This document shows positions 12,219 to 23,844 of a stretch of DNA of 64,000 nt, piece after piece; within the stretch, counting starts at the first letter, position 1, and each line of letters begins with the position of its first letter. The DNA is from Chlorokybus atmophyticus (lineage: Eukaryota; Streptophyta; Chlorokybophyceae; Chlorokybales; Chlorokybaceae), in contig RHPI01002504.1 of assembly GCA_009103225.1 (NCBI GenBank), positions 154,220 through 218,219 on the forward strand, given 5' to 3'. A program made the position numbers and the translations under genes. The notes beneath the pieces were generated by a model that worked only from the letters and a program-made list of their open reading frames with translations, was not told the DNA's origin and made no database searches.

Positions 12219-14438
12219 ATGGCCTCCGACACTGCCCGGCTGGGGAAAGGCGGGGTGCAGGGGGTGGTGAGATGGCTCAAGCACCAGCCTCCAAAGACCA
12301 AGGTGCAGCGCTGGGTCTGCGTTCTCATCAAATATATAAACACAAGCAACTCTTGTTCAGTTTGTAAAGCTTTGTACATTGGTGTTTCAGCTGTGCGAAG
12401 CAAGATTCATTGTCTCATCCTGCATGACCTCCATACCAAGTTTGGTGACTGTGTCCTGCAATGATAGTGCATCATGCTGAACGCAAGTGCAGCTGGCACT
12501 TACGGCCGCAAGCCTCCGATATTGCTATCTACTTTTCCTCAATAATGAAACAAGTGTTCAAGAAGTAACGGTTTGTTTGCATTAGTCCTCTCAAGCACAT
12601 TGAGCAGTCTGACGTCGGCACAATGACTTTTGCGCAGTGTTATAAGCACGACGCCGATAAATGACAAAGCACACTATGTTGATGCTTGCATGCCGGCATA
12701 TCGTGTTTGCAATCATCATTGTTTGTCGTGCTTGTTGTGTTATGACATGGTGCGCGGCGTGTTCCATGTTGTTAACAGAGTATGTGATACCCATTCTATC
12801 GTATGCATGTTGAGTAAGACTTCAACTGTGCCGTGTGCACCATAATCAACTCAGGTTGCTTTCTGATGTTGCAGGGTATATTGTCGGCTGTCGCAGCTCT
12901 ACTTGCCCTTCTGCTCCTGTACCTAATAGTTGAAGACCATGACAACTTGTTTATACTGGCGGAGACTGTGCACGCGCTGGGTATTACGGTTCTACTCTAC
13001 AAGTTGATTCGAGAAAAGTCTTGTGCAGGTTGGTTGGTGAAGTATGGTGCTGGGATGAGCAGCACATGTTGCAAGTTTTTCAGCCTTGTGTTCTCGGTGA
13101 ACTCTTTACCATGTCATTGAAGGATGAGATTTGCCTGCCTCCTGCATGTAACAGATTGTCCACTTGTGCAGGCTTGTCGCTGCGCTCGCAAGAGTTGACC
13201 GCCATTTTCCTTGGGGTACGATTGTACTGTAGGTGAGTTTCATGTGCACTGCGTGCACAGGTAGCCGCCATGTCTATCCTTCCTGCTGTGTCTTGGTTTC
13301 ACAAGGTACCAAGTGCATCACTACGAAAGCAAGCACATGTGAACAGACATTCTGGTTACCCATCAAAGCAAGCCAGGCTGTTGCGGTCACATTGGAACCG
13401 TAGTCCCTTGCATCCAGCATGTGCACCGCTTATTGTACCTGAACAGAATCTTGCAGCCTAGTGTTCTCAGTTGTGAATGGCCTGGTGGCCACTGTATGTG
13501 TGACACATATTGGTGCCTGCAGTTTTGTGATGGAGTACGACATACACACGCTGCTGGATCTGGTCACTCTGGCGGTCACTGTTTGGGTGATTTACATGAT
13601 GCGCTTCAAGCTGCAAGCCTCATACGCGGCAGACCTCGACACTCTCCAACTGCCCTACATAGTAAGGCAGCTAGCAAGGCACACTGTTTACAAAGTTGTC
13701 ACATTTGCGTCTGTCAAGTGCGTTGACAGGGTGCACTTGCAGGTAATACCGGCTGCTGTTATGGCACTGGTAATCAACCCCAACACCAACCATAAATACT
13801 TTTATAGGGTAAGCAGCCGCTCTTGCTTTGCTGCATACTGTGTTATGTCTAACTGTACAACGCTTGACAGGTTTTGTGGGCGTTCTGTGTGTATGTAGAG
13901 GCGGTCTCAGTACTGCCTCAATTGCATCTCATGCAGAACACTAAGGTATAGTGCGCTTGCACATTGGAGGTGTCATCATTGATGCACACTGTGCAAGCGT
14001 TGAACAGTCTTCAAGTCTTGACAGGTGGTTGAGCCCTTTACAGCGCATTACGTGTTCTCACTCGGTGTAGCACGCTTTCTTTCCTGTGCACACTGGGTCC
14101 TACAGGTCAGGACTGTGGGTGGCTGTGCTAGTCAACACTGACTTGAGAAATGTGTATCTTCGTTGTTGACACATGTGTTTTGCAGGTGATAGATGGCAAC
14201 TCGTTTTTGATGAGCATGCTGGGGTCCGGTCTTTGGCCTTCTGTGGTGCTTCTGTCTGAAGTGGTTCAGACATTCATCCTGGCAGACTTCTGCTACTATT
14301 ACATAAAAAGGTCAGGCCGCATTTGTCATGCACATGTCATGTGATGCCAGTGCTTGCTTGCCTGATGTGTTTCTGGTGATATTTGGCAGCATGATGGCCG
14401 GTTCATCTGTTGTGCGGCTACCAGCAGGCGTGGTTTGA
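12219..14438 (+). CDS. ERD2/KDEL-receptor-like membrane protein
   Basis: Nine exons join in phase: 12219-12302, 12875-13028, 13172-13232, 13523-13661, 13743-13808, 13871-13945, 14025-14105, 14186-14310 and 14390-14438, giving about 277 residues and ending TGA. The family retrieves escaped ER-resident proteins from the Golgi, or in plants forms a related seven-helix group (ERD2-like). Diagnostic stretches: ETVHALGITVLLYKL, GLSLRSQELTAIFLGVRLYC, MEYDIHTLLD, AFCVYVEAVSVLPQLHLMQN, EPFTAHYVFSLGVARFLSCA and VVQTFILADFCYYYIKS. About seven hydrophobic segments are visible. The N-terminal extension (MASDTARLGKGG... WLKHQPPKTK) and length match the plant ERD2-like subgroup (about 270 residues) rather than the ~215-residue canonical receptor, so KDEL binding should not be assumed. 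It is divergent from METTL14 across a short promoter. Confidence 0.95.
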
Positions 14439-16201
14439 GCCTTGCTTGTAATCTAGGCTAGTTGACCTTGGGATGAAGCATGGTTTTGGAGCGTGATGAT
14501 AGTGTTGCCAGCCAATAGTGAGTTGCCAAGCCAAGGTAATCTGAGGTGTCAGCATCAGCATTCAACATGCTTGATAAGCAGCGCCGGCTGCATCAGAAGC
14601 AAGGGAGAGGTTGTGTGATGCATAAGCATTTCAAGAGATTGTTCGTGGTTGAATCACGCACATCAACCATACAGCGTATACATGCATATGGTATACAAAG
14701 TATATGGCACAATGTGTGGTGCATGTCAATGCACAGCTACGCAGCACACATTATGCAACACGCAGTCAACACCCATGGCTGATAGGCAAAGCAGGAATAC
14801 TTTCAACTACACCCGGTGCCCCTTAACTTGCTATGCCAAATGTGCTGCGCTTACAAGTAAAGATAGCGTTCAAGCACAGACACGTGTGGTTTCAACCTGA
14901 TTGCTGTTTGCAACCAATCGTGCCGGTTCCCAATCAACGCAATTGCTGATTAGCAATCATGGTTATTGAGACGAGAGCTAGCATGCACGGTGCCATCCGC
15001 GTCCGAATAACGCGGGCACTTAAACGCAATCGCCGTGTTTACCACTTCGTAACCGAGTGATTATGTGAAAACTAGCACGGTTGGTTGTAACTTGCAAGTA
15101 ATAGTAATAGCAATAAGACCACAGCAATGCATAGTACACAACAGATGGAGGCCAATCAGTCAAGCCGGCAAGCACCACACAACATGTATATATTTTCTTG
15201 GTATGACATGATAGCAAGGTTATGGCTGTATACAGCTTGCAATTGCAATGTCATTAGATTTGGATCGCTGCTTCACTTGTAAATGTTGAAATGCAACGGA
15301 TGGCACGCAACAGCGCTATATAATACTGATATACTTTATGTTAAACACACCTGTACATGATTGTGCATGCAGCTACACTTCACTCAACCCACAAAAGTTC
15401 TTAAGTCGCAGAGACTTAGCATGGAGTGCATAAACGTTTTTGAAAGGCAACTTGAGTTGTTAACTCGTTGTTGATGTGAGATTGTTACTTTGTACAAAAC
15501 AAGCGAATGCATGCAGTAGAGCTATGCTATGATGAATGTATATGATGAAACACAAGGCTCCAGAACAAAAGTAAACACATCATAATATATGTGGTTGATT
15601 ACATGGCCTTTTACACACACTTGCATCTTCTAAAAAAAATGGCATTGTTATTCTACAAGTCACTCAGTTTGCATTAACAATGGTATGTATACATGGTGAC
15701 AACTTTGCTATGCATAACACAGTGTGTAGTGCATAGCCTATGTGATAGAATAATGTTATGCTTTTAAAAACACATTGCAAACATACAGATTCATGCGTTG
15801 GTGTATGTACGGAGCACACTTTGTGGAAGAAGTAACCCGGTTGCTGGATGATATGCAAGCGCAAGGTTACAACCGACGCACGCTCCCCTCCAAGCTACGT
15901 TTCATGATGGATCAAGCCAGGATTCGTGTTTGATACTACACATAGACACTTGTTCCAGCTTATAGCAAGTGTAGCAACACATGCTGGTTACGGGTGAGGT
16001 GGGGTGGATGATGCATCCATACATGCATGTATGCACTGCAACACCAGTGGGGAGCATGATATGCCCGCTGTTGGTTTGTGTCCATGCTTATCTTACGGTT
16101 GATGCACTGCCTGCATTAACCTAGCGGCCATACATGACAATGCTTGCAGCATTTGTGAGTGGTGAGAATTGGCAGCGGTATAAGGAGCTGTCATAGCGAG
16201 T
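14439..16201. other. Gene-poor intergenic DNA
   Basis: No reading frame with recognisable protein or splice pattern. The DNA becomes AT-richer. It contains the 3' UTR of the ERD2-like gene and otherwise nothing I can support. Confidence 0.5.
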
Positions 16202-16206
16202 GGCAG

Positions 16207-16287
16207 TGTCACAGCCCACTCGACCATAAAAGACTTGGTGCTTTTATGGTCGGTATTTGTGGTAATTTCATGTACCTTCCCGTTACA
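16207..16287 (-). repeat. TRIM LTR (3' LTR in minus orientation)
   Basis: 81-bp direct repeat with TG/CA ends, adjacent to the polypurine tract at 16288-16300. Its partner is at 16648-16720. Confidence 0.8.
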
Positions 16288-16647
16288 TTCCCCCCCACTT
16301 AAGAACGCTGACGTCCTCGGCAGCTAGCTCCCATCAGCCCAGGGGTCTGATTAGGGTCGGTCACCGGCCCCACCACTCAAGGACCGGCCAGTTTAGGCCC
16401 ATACCGGTCAACGCGCTCATAGCGCGCCGCTGCCGGTCCCACAAGTTGCGTCGCCGCGATAGGCAGGTCGCGCCCTGCCGCGCCGACTGAACTGGTCAGT
16501 TCGGCGCAACTGCCATTAGGCAAGTCGCGACCTATTGATAATGGCACTTATAAAGTGACCATTTACGATGTTATTGGATCGAGAAACAACGACCGCGGAG
16601 TTTGTGTGCAAGGCGAGAATCGAACCCGGGTCTCAAGCTCCTATGAA

Positions 16648-16720
16648 TGTCACAGCCCACTCGACCATAAAAGACTTGATGCTGTTCTAGTAGATTTATG
16701 GTATGTACCTTCCCGTTACA
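16648..16720 (-). repeat. TRIM LTR (5' LTR in minus orientation)
   Basis: 73-bp copy, differing from its partner by substitutions and an 8-bp net deletion in the middle; followed by target-duplication copy GGCAG. Confidence 0.8.
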
Positions 16721-16725
16721 GGCAG

Positions 16726-18014
16726 TGCGGGGGCTGGTTGTCCGCATCAGCAATGTCCACCTCTCGGTCGTGGGCCTAACCTCTCCCCTCCTCTACTCTG
16801 TGTCTGTGCGCACTCTTGCACAGGCACCAGCCCATGCTTCACTTCTGCTGCTGCTGTCTTAGTCTCATACTGCGCACAGAATCCAGCCCCCTAGCCTTGT
16901 ATAGCTAGATTGCTTGCGCTTGAGGTTGTAATTTCTGGTGTCTTGCTTGTTTACTAATCTGGCCCCTTTATGTTCGATACACTACCCTATTGCGTTGATA
17001 CACAATGGTTACATACTTAATGCTTGTTATACTTGTTGCAATCATGGCATTGCATTGTTAATTTACATGTGGGCGAAGGTAATAATCGTTTGAATGGCCA
17101 TGCATGCATGCCTAACGGGGTAGGTGTATATATATAAGTATATATAAAAATATATATATATATACATATATATGTATATGTATGTACATACATACATATA
17201 CATATAGATATATATTATATTAATATATATAATAAGATATATATGTGTATATGTGTATATATACATATATATATATATGTGTATGTGTGTGGTTAACGCC
17301 GTACGTAGTGAGCGGCATAGCTGCAGTGAGATATCGTATCCCGCTGGTGATGTGCCACATCAACATGCGGTAAGTTGAAGCACGATGAGGACGGTGTGAT
17401 GAAGTTGTGTATGTCACCTTGGTGCGGATTGACTTGCATGTGCATTAGCCACCTGGCAACTTTTGCACGTATCAAGAACACATGGGCTTTATGCTGAAAG
17501 GGACCGCTATTGAGCTAACATAACAAGTCTTACCAATTGTGTAAGTTGCAAACAAGGTCAACATAATCATGATGTGCATCGGGACAAAGAGTAACTCAAA
17601 TTGTGCAATAGCGCCCGCCATGTGTGCCAGCCATTTGACAACAACAGGTGCTGAGCGCAAGGTGTTGAAAGATGACACTCAATCATGATAATCAGCAGCA
17701 ATACATTAACAGTAACGATGATCGTGAAGTTATGGCGCATTCGTACCTACTCACATAGCCGATGTTGTACCTCGAACCCCCAAATAACGGAGTGTAACGC
17801 GCACTCGCATAGATGGCAACGGCTGTGTACATAAGTCTTAAGAGCTGATGTGTGTGTGGTTGGACCATTGTGATGTAGTGTGCGGTGTGTGAGCGTGCAG
17901 TGTAATAGGGAGCAACTCGCGCAGTGTGGTACATTAATGTACATACAATACAATACACTTGGCACTTAATTGATGCACGTATACACATATGATTATGCTC
18001 ACCTCCAGTTTGAA
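16726..18014. other. Gene-poor DNA with AT microsatellite
   Basis: No gene is supported. An imperfect TA/TATG microsatellite fills about 17125-17290. The remainder is unique-looking intergenic sequence. Confidence 0.6.
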
Positions 18015-18279
18015 ATCGTGGTTTGCCGCGCCGCGTGACGTGATGCGCGTCGTGATGTGACGCCGCCGTGTACCTGAAACAATGCGTCTATCTTAACGTG
18101 TGTGTATGGTGCACATATAAGGCGTCTTCTATAGTGCCACCTACTTCTAATCGTACGGTACACAGGCCCCGTGGTCCATTGTAATCTATAGCAACGGTGG
18201 ATATTGCTTGTCTTATTCTGTAGCTTAATCTTTACCTTAACATGTATGTGTCTTAACGTTATTATGTCATACCGCCATG

Positions 18280-18320
<41 letters not shown>

Positions 18321-18520
18321 GTGTAGTTTACCGCGCCGCGTGATGTGATGTACGTCGTGATGTGACGCCGCCGTGTACTGAGACGCCACATGTATCTTAA
18401 CGTGCGTGTATAATGCACAAATAAGGCGGCTTTTAAAGTGTCGCCTACTTGAGAACGTACGATGTTTAGGCACCGCGGTCAATTGTAATCTATAGCAACG
18501 GTGGAAATCATTCTTCTTTA
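18015..18520. repeat. Tandem duplication of a ~190-bp block around a (TA)n tract
   Basis: A block at ~18022-18210 recurs, diverged, at ~18330-18515: both contain GCCGCGTGA-GTGATG, GTCGTGATGTGACGCCGCCG, a TCTTAACGTG stretch and AATCTATAGCAACGGTGG. They are separated by ~120 bp that includes (TA)n at 18280-18317. Confidence 0.75.
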
Positions 18521-18596
18521 TCTGTTAAGTGCATTTGGCGTCACATAATGTGATGTATATTATGAATGTGATGCACGTAGTGCGTGAGGCCGCCGT

Positions 18597-18628
18597 ATCC
18601 GTAACCGTAACCGTAACCGTAACCGAGC
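18597..18628. repeat. (CCGTAA)n short tandem repeat
   Basis: About five copies of CCGTAA, with degenerate copies following to ~18645. It differs from plant (CCCTAAA) and animal (CCCTAA) telomere repeats, so it is not called telomeric. Confidence 0.85.
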
Positions 18629-18877
18629 CCGTTACCGTAATCGTGAAGCCTTAGGTTACTGATGGCGGCTGATAAAACCGGCGTCTCACAACCGAATTAT
18701 TGTGTCTAGAGAGGCGGTGGCGGCGGCAAAACGTCAATTGTGGGTCTATTAAATTTTCAACGATTCGCAACAAAAATATTGTGTTGTCACAAAACCAGAA
18801 GTAGCGGCGGTTTCGAAACGTTGTTTGGTATCGTTGGCCACTAGTTTCGTCGTTACTGTCCGTTTGTTCACCATCAG

Positions 18878-20521
18878 CATGGCTACTAGCCCTCGGTGGT
18901 ACACCCGCGTTGCGATTGCACATCTCATTGAGGTACATAAGTAAAAGTTTGCACCTGAAAATGATGTCATAACTATGAACGTTGACATGCAGGATGGATG
19001 CTACGCTGTATCCATTTCTTCCGCCTGCTGATGCATTGCAAATTGCCGCTACTGTCAATCCGCAGTCCGCATTTGCTCACATGCCGCAGCAACGCACTGG
19101 TTGGATGAAGAAAAAGCAATTCAGGCTGGCCGCCACTTGATGATGCTACACGCTTTGCTTTTTCGTGTTTGGTGTCAATGATGGAGCATTGTAATCCTCA
19201 TGGGATCCAGCTTGGTGGTATTATGCGGGTGTGTCATATTGCTAGCATAGATTACCGAAGCACTGAACCCACCAATCCCGATGAACTTCAGTGGTATAAA
19301 TTACAAAAGATGGCTTCGCGTCATCCGGTCAAAGATTAAGTCAACGCAAGAGGGGTACGTTTCTCAATCTTGAATGATACACAGACCAATGTAAAAATTC
19401 TGGTATTGACAGGTTCTAGACCGGAACCGGACCGGAACCGGTGGAGAAAATAAAAATTCACGCATATCATGCGTAGTACCTCATAATGTTCGTGTTGAAT
19501 TGGTGGCGGTCTCGATGTGCTGAAGGCATACAGCCTGCAATTGGCAAATGGGACAATTACCCAAATGACGAAAGCTCTGAACACCGTAAGCATCCAATGT
19601 TAAACACAGCTGCCGGATTGCATGTGTCTTATTCTATATTGACGTAGTTGTTTTTATGCTGCCGAGTTGGAGATTTTTGTGAATGCTTTAACCGTATTCT
19701 TCCGCAAACACGATCAGCGGCTGTTTGTGCGCTTGGAGGATGCAGCGTTTGTTTTGAGCGCACGCAAAGCGCAGTGTTTGCAGAACTTGTGAACTTGTAT
19801 AACGCGACATGTAAGGATGTTGATGTCAGCGAGGACATCAATGACGAGTCAGCAACGTGGGATCTCATAAACGGTGGGTAATTTCAATGTTTATTCGCGT
19901 GTATCTTTGTGTTAATGTATCATGCGCAGGTCGCTTGCGTGCTCAGCTCCCAGATTGGTGTATTCTACTGTTGCTAATATGCGAGTTGTTCCGCTCAGCA
20001 TTGAATTGCATCGGCCGGATGATACCGAAGACCCCGAAAACCGACGGTTTCACGAAAGCGACGATGATGATGACATCAAAGAGGATCATGTTTATAAAGA
20101 GCCTGAACCCACGGGAAATGAGAATGATTTAAGATCGTCGTTGTTGGCGAGCACTAAAAATCTTATTCTGATTGTTGACGCCGATTATTCGGCGATAAAC
20201 AACTGGCGAAGACGGGCTGTATGGTTTTGGAGTATGTGTGCTCAAGATTGCCGCGTAAATAGACTCCAATCCGGCCCGGAAATCTTCATCAGCCGCGGCG
20301 ATTTCATTTGGGCCCATTGCATCGCCCTCAACTCGAGCACGCCAATGTGCATTCAGCAGATCGAAGAGACAATGCGAGCTGATTTTAAGTTAGCGCGTTC
20401 GACTGCTGCTGCTGTACCCTGCATTCATCAACCTCGACCACTCGCTTTGCCAGCACCTCAGCCCGCCGGTGCCATTGACGCCAGCCGCAAACGCCGTAGA
20501 CAATTACCGCTCACAGCCTGA
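18878..20521 (+). CDS. Unrecognised multi-exon reading frame, possibly TE-derived
   Basis: Several plus-strand open blocks separated by GT-AG-like borders suggest one gene. They are 18878-18930 (MATSPRWYTRVAIAHLIE), ~18995-19137 (...FAHMPQQRTGWMKKKQFRL), ~19135-19340 (CLVSMMEHCNPHGIQLGGIM ... DELQWYKLQKMASRHPVKD), ~19495-19585 (LNWWRSRCAEGIQPAIGKWD), 19660-19875 (FCECFNRILPQT ... CFERTQSAVFAELVNLY) and 19922-20521. The last is a 199-codon frame with an acidic stretch (HESDDDDDIKEDHVYKEPE) and a basic C-terminus (SRKRRRQLPLTA). I recognise no domain. The exon order and phases are uncertain. The chromovirus inserted 355 bp downstream, so the locus may once have extended to the open frame at 28078. 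Confidence 0.3.
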
Positions 20522-20880
20522 GGTATTCGCATTTTCAATTTTACTAAGTCGAAGTGCATTTGGTTCTAATTCGATGCAGTTATTGCGGGACTTAGCTCCA
20601 CGTCCAAGATGAAGAGCCTGGGACTGCCGCAACATCTGTGAAGGTCGACGAGCCGGTCGCCAACCTCGTCGAGTACCCGCGAGTTTGTCAGCATTTCTCA
20701 CTGCAAATAACTTAATTAAAGATATATATTTACATTAAACTACACGAAGATATCCATCGAACAAATGTGCGTGTTTCATGAAAAAGAACGCAATAAAGGT
20801 TAAATTATATTTTATACTTCCGGTCATTGAGCATGTGTTGCAATGAAAATACTTGATATCAATACGTCAGCAGGCGCCGC

Positions 20881-21421
20881 TGTAACGGGAGCAATAATAA
20901 TAGGGGTAATTTGGCTACCTAAATAACACATTATGAATAAGTATCTAAATATGCTTATTTACACCTTTTTTCTACGGTTCCTCGCTTATTAAAGGCTATG
21001 ATGCTTTATCATAGCTTAAATAAGTTCCATTGGGTGTGAAATCGCTTATTCAAGCCTAATTAGTATCACATTTACTTAAATGTGATCACTATCTCGTTAG
21101 GTATCTTACGATATGTATGTTTCGATAGGTACCTTATCGATAGGTACCTTATTTGAGATGTGATTGGGCTCGAGCTAAATTTCCTAACTACCCTATCTGT
21201 AGGGTCGATGTCTAATTGTGAGTTAATTATCGAGAGGTACATATTTGATATACTCTTGATATTTGAGGTCACATCAGTTTGATGTGACTTCAAACTGATG
21301 TGACCTCACCATCAATTCTCTGCTCAGTGGCGGCCACGCCGCTGAAAGGCTGATCATAGGCGGTGTGGGTGTTGGGGTGGAGGATTGAAGGGGAATCACC
21401 GGCGACGGTGGTGTTGTTACA
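20881..21421 (+). repeat. 5' LTR of chromovirus
   Basis: 541 bp, TGTAACGGGAGC at the start and GTTGTTACA at the end; aligns along its length with 27312-27836. It contains dense ATAGGTACCTTA/TCGATAGGTACC repeats around 21115-21155. Confidence 0.93.
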
Positions 21422-21422
21422 T

Positions 21423-21436
21423 TGGTATCCAGAAGC
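21423..21436 (+). other. Primer binding site, tRNA-iMet type
   Basis: TGGTATCCAGAAGC, two bases after the 5' LTR, resembles the plant initiator-tRNA primer site TGGTATCAGAGC with two one-base insertions. Confidence 0.75.
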
Positions 21437-22344
21437 GGGGGGGTGATGTGGGTGCTTATAGGGGGCGGCGACCTGCTTTCGGCCATTTAGAAGGCGGCGG
21501 CGGCGACCTCCTATTCGTCCATGCAGCCCAAGCTTCAAGTCAGCTTCCCTACGCTACCTCAACGTTGAAGCCACCCATCAAAGAGGTGGCCTCTGCACGT
21601 GTGAGGTACCGTCACACACGTCGGTGACTTGCGTGCTTGCCTGCTTGCCAGCTGCACGTGTGTATTTTCATGCACATCATTCAGTGACTTGCCAGTGTAT
21701 AAGTGCAGCTTGCTAGTTTGCCATCACTGCTTGTCACGCTTAGTGCACTATCATTGTTTGCAGTGATTGCCTTACATTGCATGCGGTGATTGCTTATCAT
21801 TGTGCTTGCCAATGCATGTCACAGTTGGTCACTGTACGGCTTGCATGTTGCATGACTGTGACGTACCTGTGACCAGGCCAGCTGCTTTTCTTAGTCGCTT
21901 GACCCGGGTCCACAAGTTTCGAACCAAGCTGTTCCCAAACCCTGCCCCTCTGGCTTCGGCCTGGAGATCGTGACTTGGTTAGGATAGTTTTGGGGAAGTT
22001 TTAGGACATTCTGTTCACAAACTCTGTTAGTCTGAAACCCTCCCCCTCTGGCTTCGGCCTGCAGATTGGGACTTGGTCGAGGACAACACAGGGTTAAGAC
22101 ATCCTGATTCCATTCAGACTTGTTCTGTTTGATGACACTCCAAATCCAACCTTTCTGTTTTGGGACTGGTTTGAACTCTGTCTGGGACTTTTACAACTTA
22201 AGGTCATTTTTATCCTCTCGTTGAACCTGGTCCATTGGTGAGGTTCTGACCATTCCAATTTGCCTGTTTTGCAGATAAATGGAAGAGAACTCGGTGCCCA
22301 CCTAAAAGAAGGAAAGCTCGCAAAAAGAGCAATTATCCCGTGAG
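21437..22344 (+). other. Chromovirus 5' untranslated leader
   Basis: No intact reading frame. It lies between the primer site and the Gag frame and contains a repeated CCCTCTGGCTTCGGCCTG motif at ~21944-21962 and ~22045-22062. Confidence 0.6.
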
Positions 22345-23485
22345 GAGGAGTTTCCATCCATGGAGGATATTTTCAACCCGGATGATGCACCTAATGAGTA
22401 TCATGATGCTAAGGATGTGGATGCCTTGGTGGAACCAGACGGGCCACCACCACCACCATCATTCGTCAAGCGTGAATCTCTACTCGCCTGACGAAACAGG
22501 AGCTGATGGACCACTTTCTTGGCACCTATGATGAGAAGCCTCGTGAGGCGATTGTCTTGCTCGTCAACTTCCTCTTTCATGTGGTGGAAACGATCTCAAA
22601 GCTCACCACCTTTATCGGGCGTTGGGAGGGATCGATGGGTGAAGGCAAATGTGTTCTGAACATGAACGAGCGCCTTCAACGCTCCAACAGTGGTCCACCT
22701 GTTCAGGCGCTTGCTCGTCCTGTCGAGTTTGTTCCCAACAAGCAAGCGGCAAATTTTGACTGGCTCGTGAAGCTGAGACACTATGTCAACTCCCTTCACA
22801 TTTCTGAGGAGGGGAAGTTGCGTGTAGCTGAGTTGCTGATTTCAAACGATGCTCTGGCAGAGTGGTATCGCCGTAAGCAACGTGATACGAACCTCGGGCG
22901 GGAAGTGAATCAATTATGCTCTTTCATGGAGCAGCGCTATGGCGGCGCAGATCCTGCCTAGGTTGCTCGCAACCAGCTGCACAATCTGCGTCAGACGGGC
23001 TTCCGGTTCAGCAGTATATCCAGGACTTCCAGTCTTTTGTCAATAAGATCAATGCTGGCAAACTACCCATCAGTGATGCTGATCAGCTGGATATGTTCAG
23101 GCGTGGCTTGGACACTGATCTCGTGCAGTATGTAGCCGTCAACCCCGCGAGTTTGCAAGAGTGGGCCTCGACGGATTTGCCAATGCTGATGCAGATGGTT
23201 GCTGCTGTGGACAGTGTGAAGCGCTCTTACGCAAACATGCAAACCACAGCAAAAGAGGCATCCCCGGCTTCAGCTGCAAAGCGCCCGGCCACTGACAACA
23301 AACCTTTTGTGACAAAGGCGAAAACATCTCAGCATGCTGGCCCCTACAACGCGGCCAAATTTACCATCACTTGCAACTTCTGCAAGAAGATAGGTCATGG
23401 GGAGGCCAAGTGCTATGCAAAGCAGAATGCACAGAAGGCCAAGCGGCAGAAGGACAAGAAAACAGAATTTGTCCGTGGTTGGTAG
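22345..23485 (+). pseudogene. gag: Chromovirus Gag, disrupted
   Basis: Open blocks encode the structural Gag polyprotein. An acidic/Pro-rich start (FPSMEDIFNPDDAP, GPPPPPSF) precedes the capsid-like core at 22506-22961 (WLVKLRHYVNSLHISEEGKL; LAEWYRRKQRD; FMEQRYGG). A stop at ~22959 and a +1-type frameshift at ~23000 follow; the frame then resumes with QQYIQDFQSFVNKIN and DMFRRGLDTDLV. A CCHC zinc knuckle (CNFCKKIGHGEAKC) ends it, followed by a Lys-rich tail. The knuckle spacing CX2CX4HX4C is intact. An earlier stop near 22490 separates the acidic start from the capsid block. Confidence 0.88.
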
Positions 23486-23844
23486 CTTAGTCAAGCAGAA
23501 CGTCTTTCAAAACTCTGTACTTCTTGATAAAGTTTCCTCTCTTTGCGATGTATCAGATGTATGGACTGATATGAGCACACTACATGTGTTGACAAATGCA
23601 GACGGTTGTGTTTTAATCAATATCCCATTCTCTGAATTGGTAACTGCTGTTAAGCACTTACACAAGTTGCAATTACAACATGCTGTCATTGCATGTGTAG
23701 TTATCCCTCAATATCATGGCACGTGGTCGCAGCTGTTGAAAGGGGGAGAAGTAACTATGCAACTCTCATGCAAAGATACAAGAACTTCACCGTTACAAGT
23801 GATCTTTATCAAGCCTGCTACCAATCACGGCACTTCGACATTAG

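Larger units (their letters stand above)
16207..16720 (-). mobile_element. TRIM: miniature LTR retrotransposon, non-coding
   Basis: Two direct repeats, 16207-16287 (81 bp) and 16648-16720 (73 bp), each run TGTCACAG...CGTTACA, i.e. TG...CA ends. They enclose ~360 bp without coding capacity. A 5-bp target duplication GGCAG flanks the unit (16202-16206 and 16721-16725). Read on the minus strand, the LTR begins TGTAACGGGA and is preceded by a purine tract (AAGTGGGGGGGAA, complement of 16288-16300), which sets the orientation. Just inside the other LTR is a degenerate primer-site-like sequence and a tRNA-related stretch (GGGTTCGATTCTCGCC on the minus strand). The size, short LTRs and lack of ORFs fit terminal-repeat retrotransposons in miniature. 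It shares its LTR start and polypurine tract with the chromovirus 4 kb away. Confidence 0.8.

Noticed and set aside
16600-16640. tRNA gene on the minus strand
   Set aside because: Only a T-arm-like half is present, its stem does not pair, and it lies inside an LTR element.
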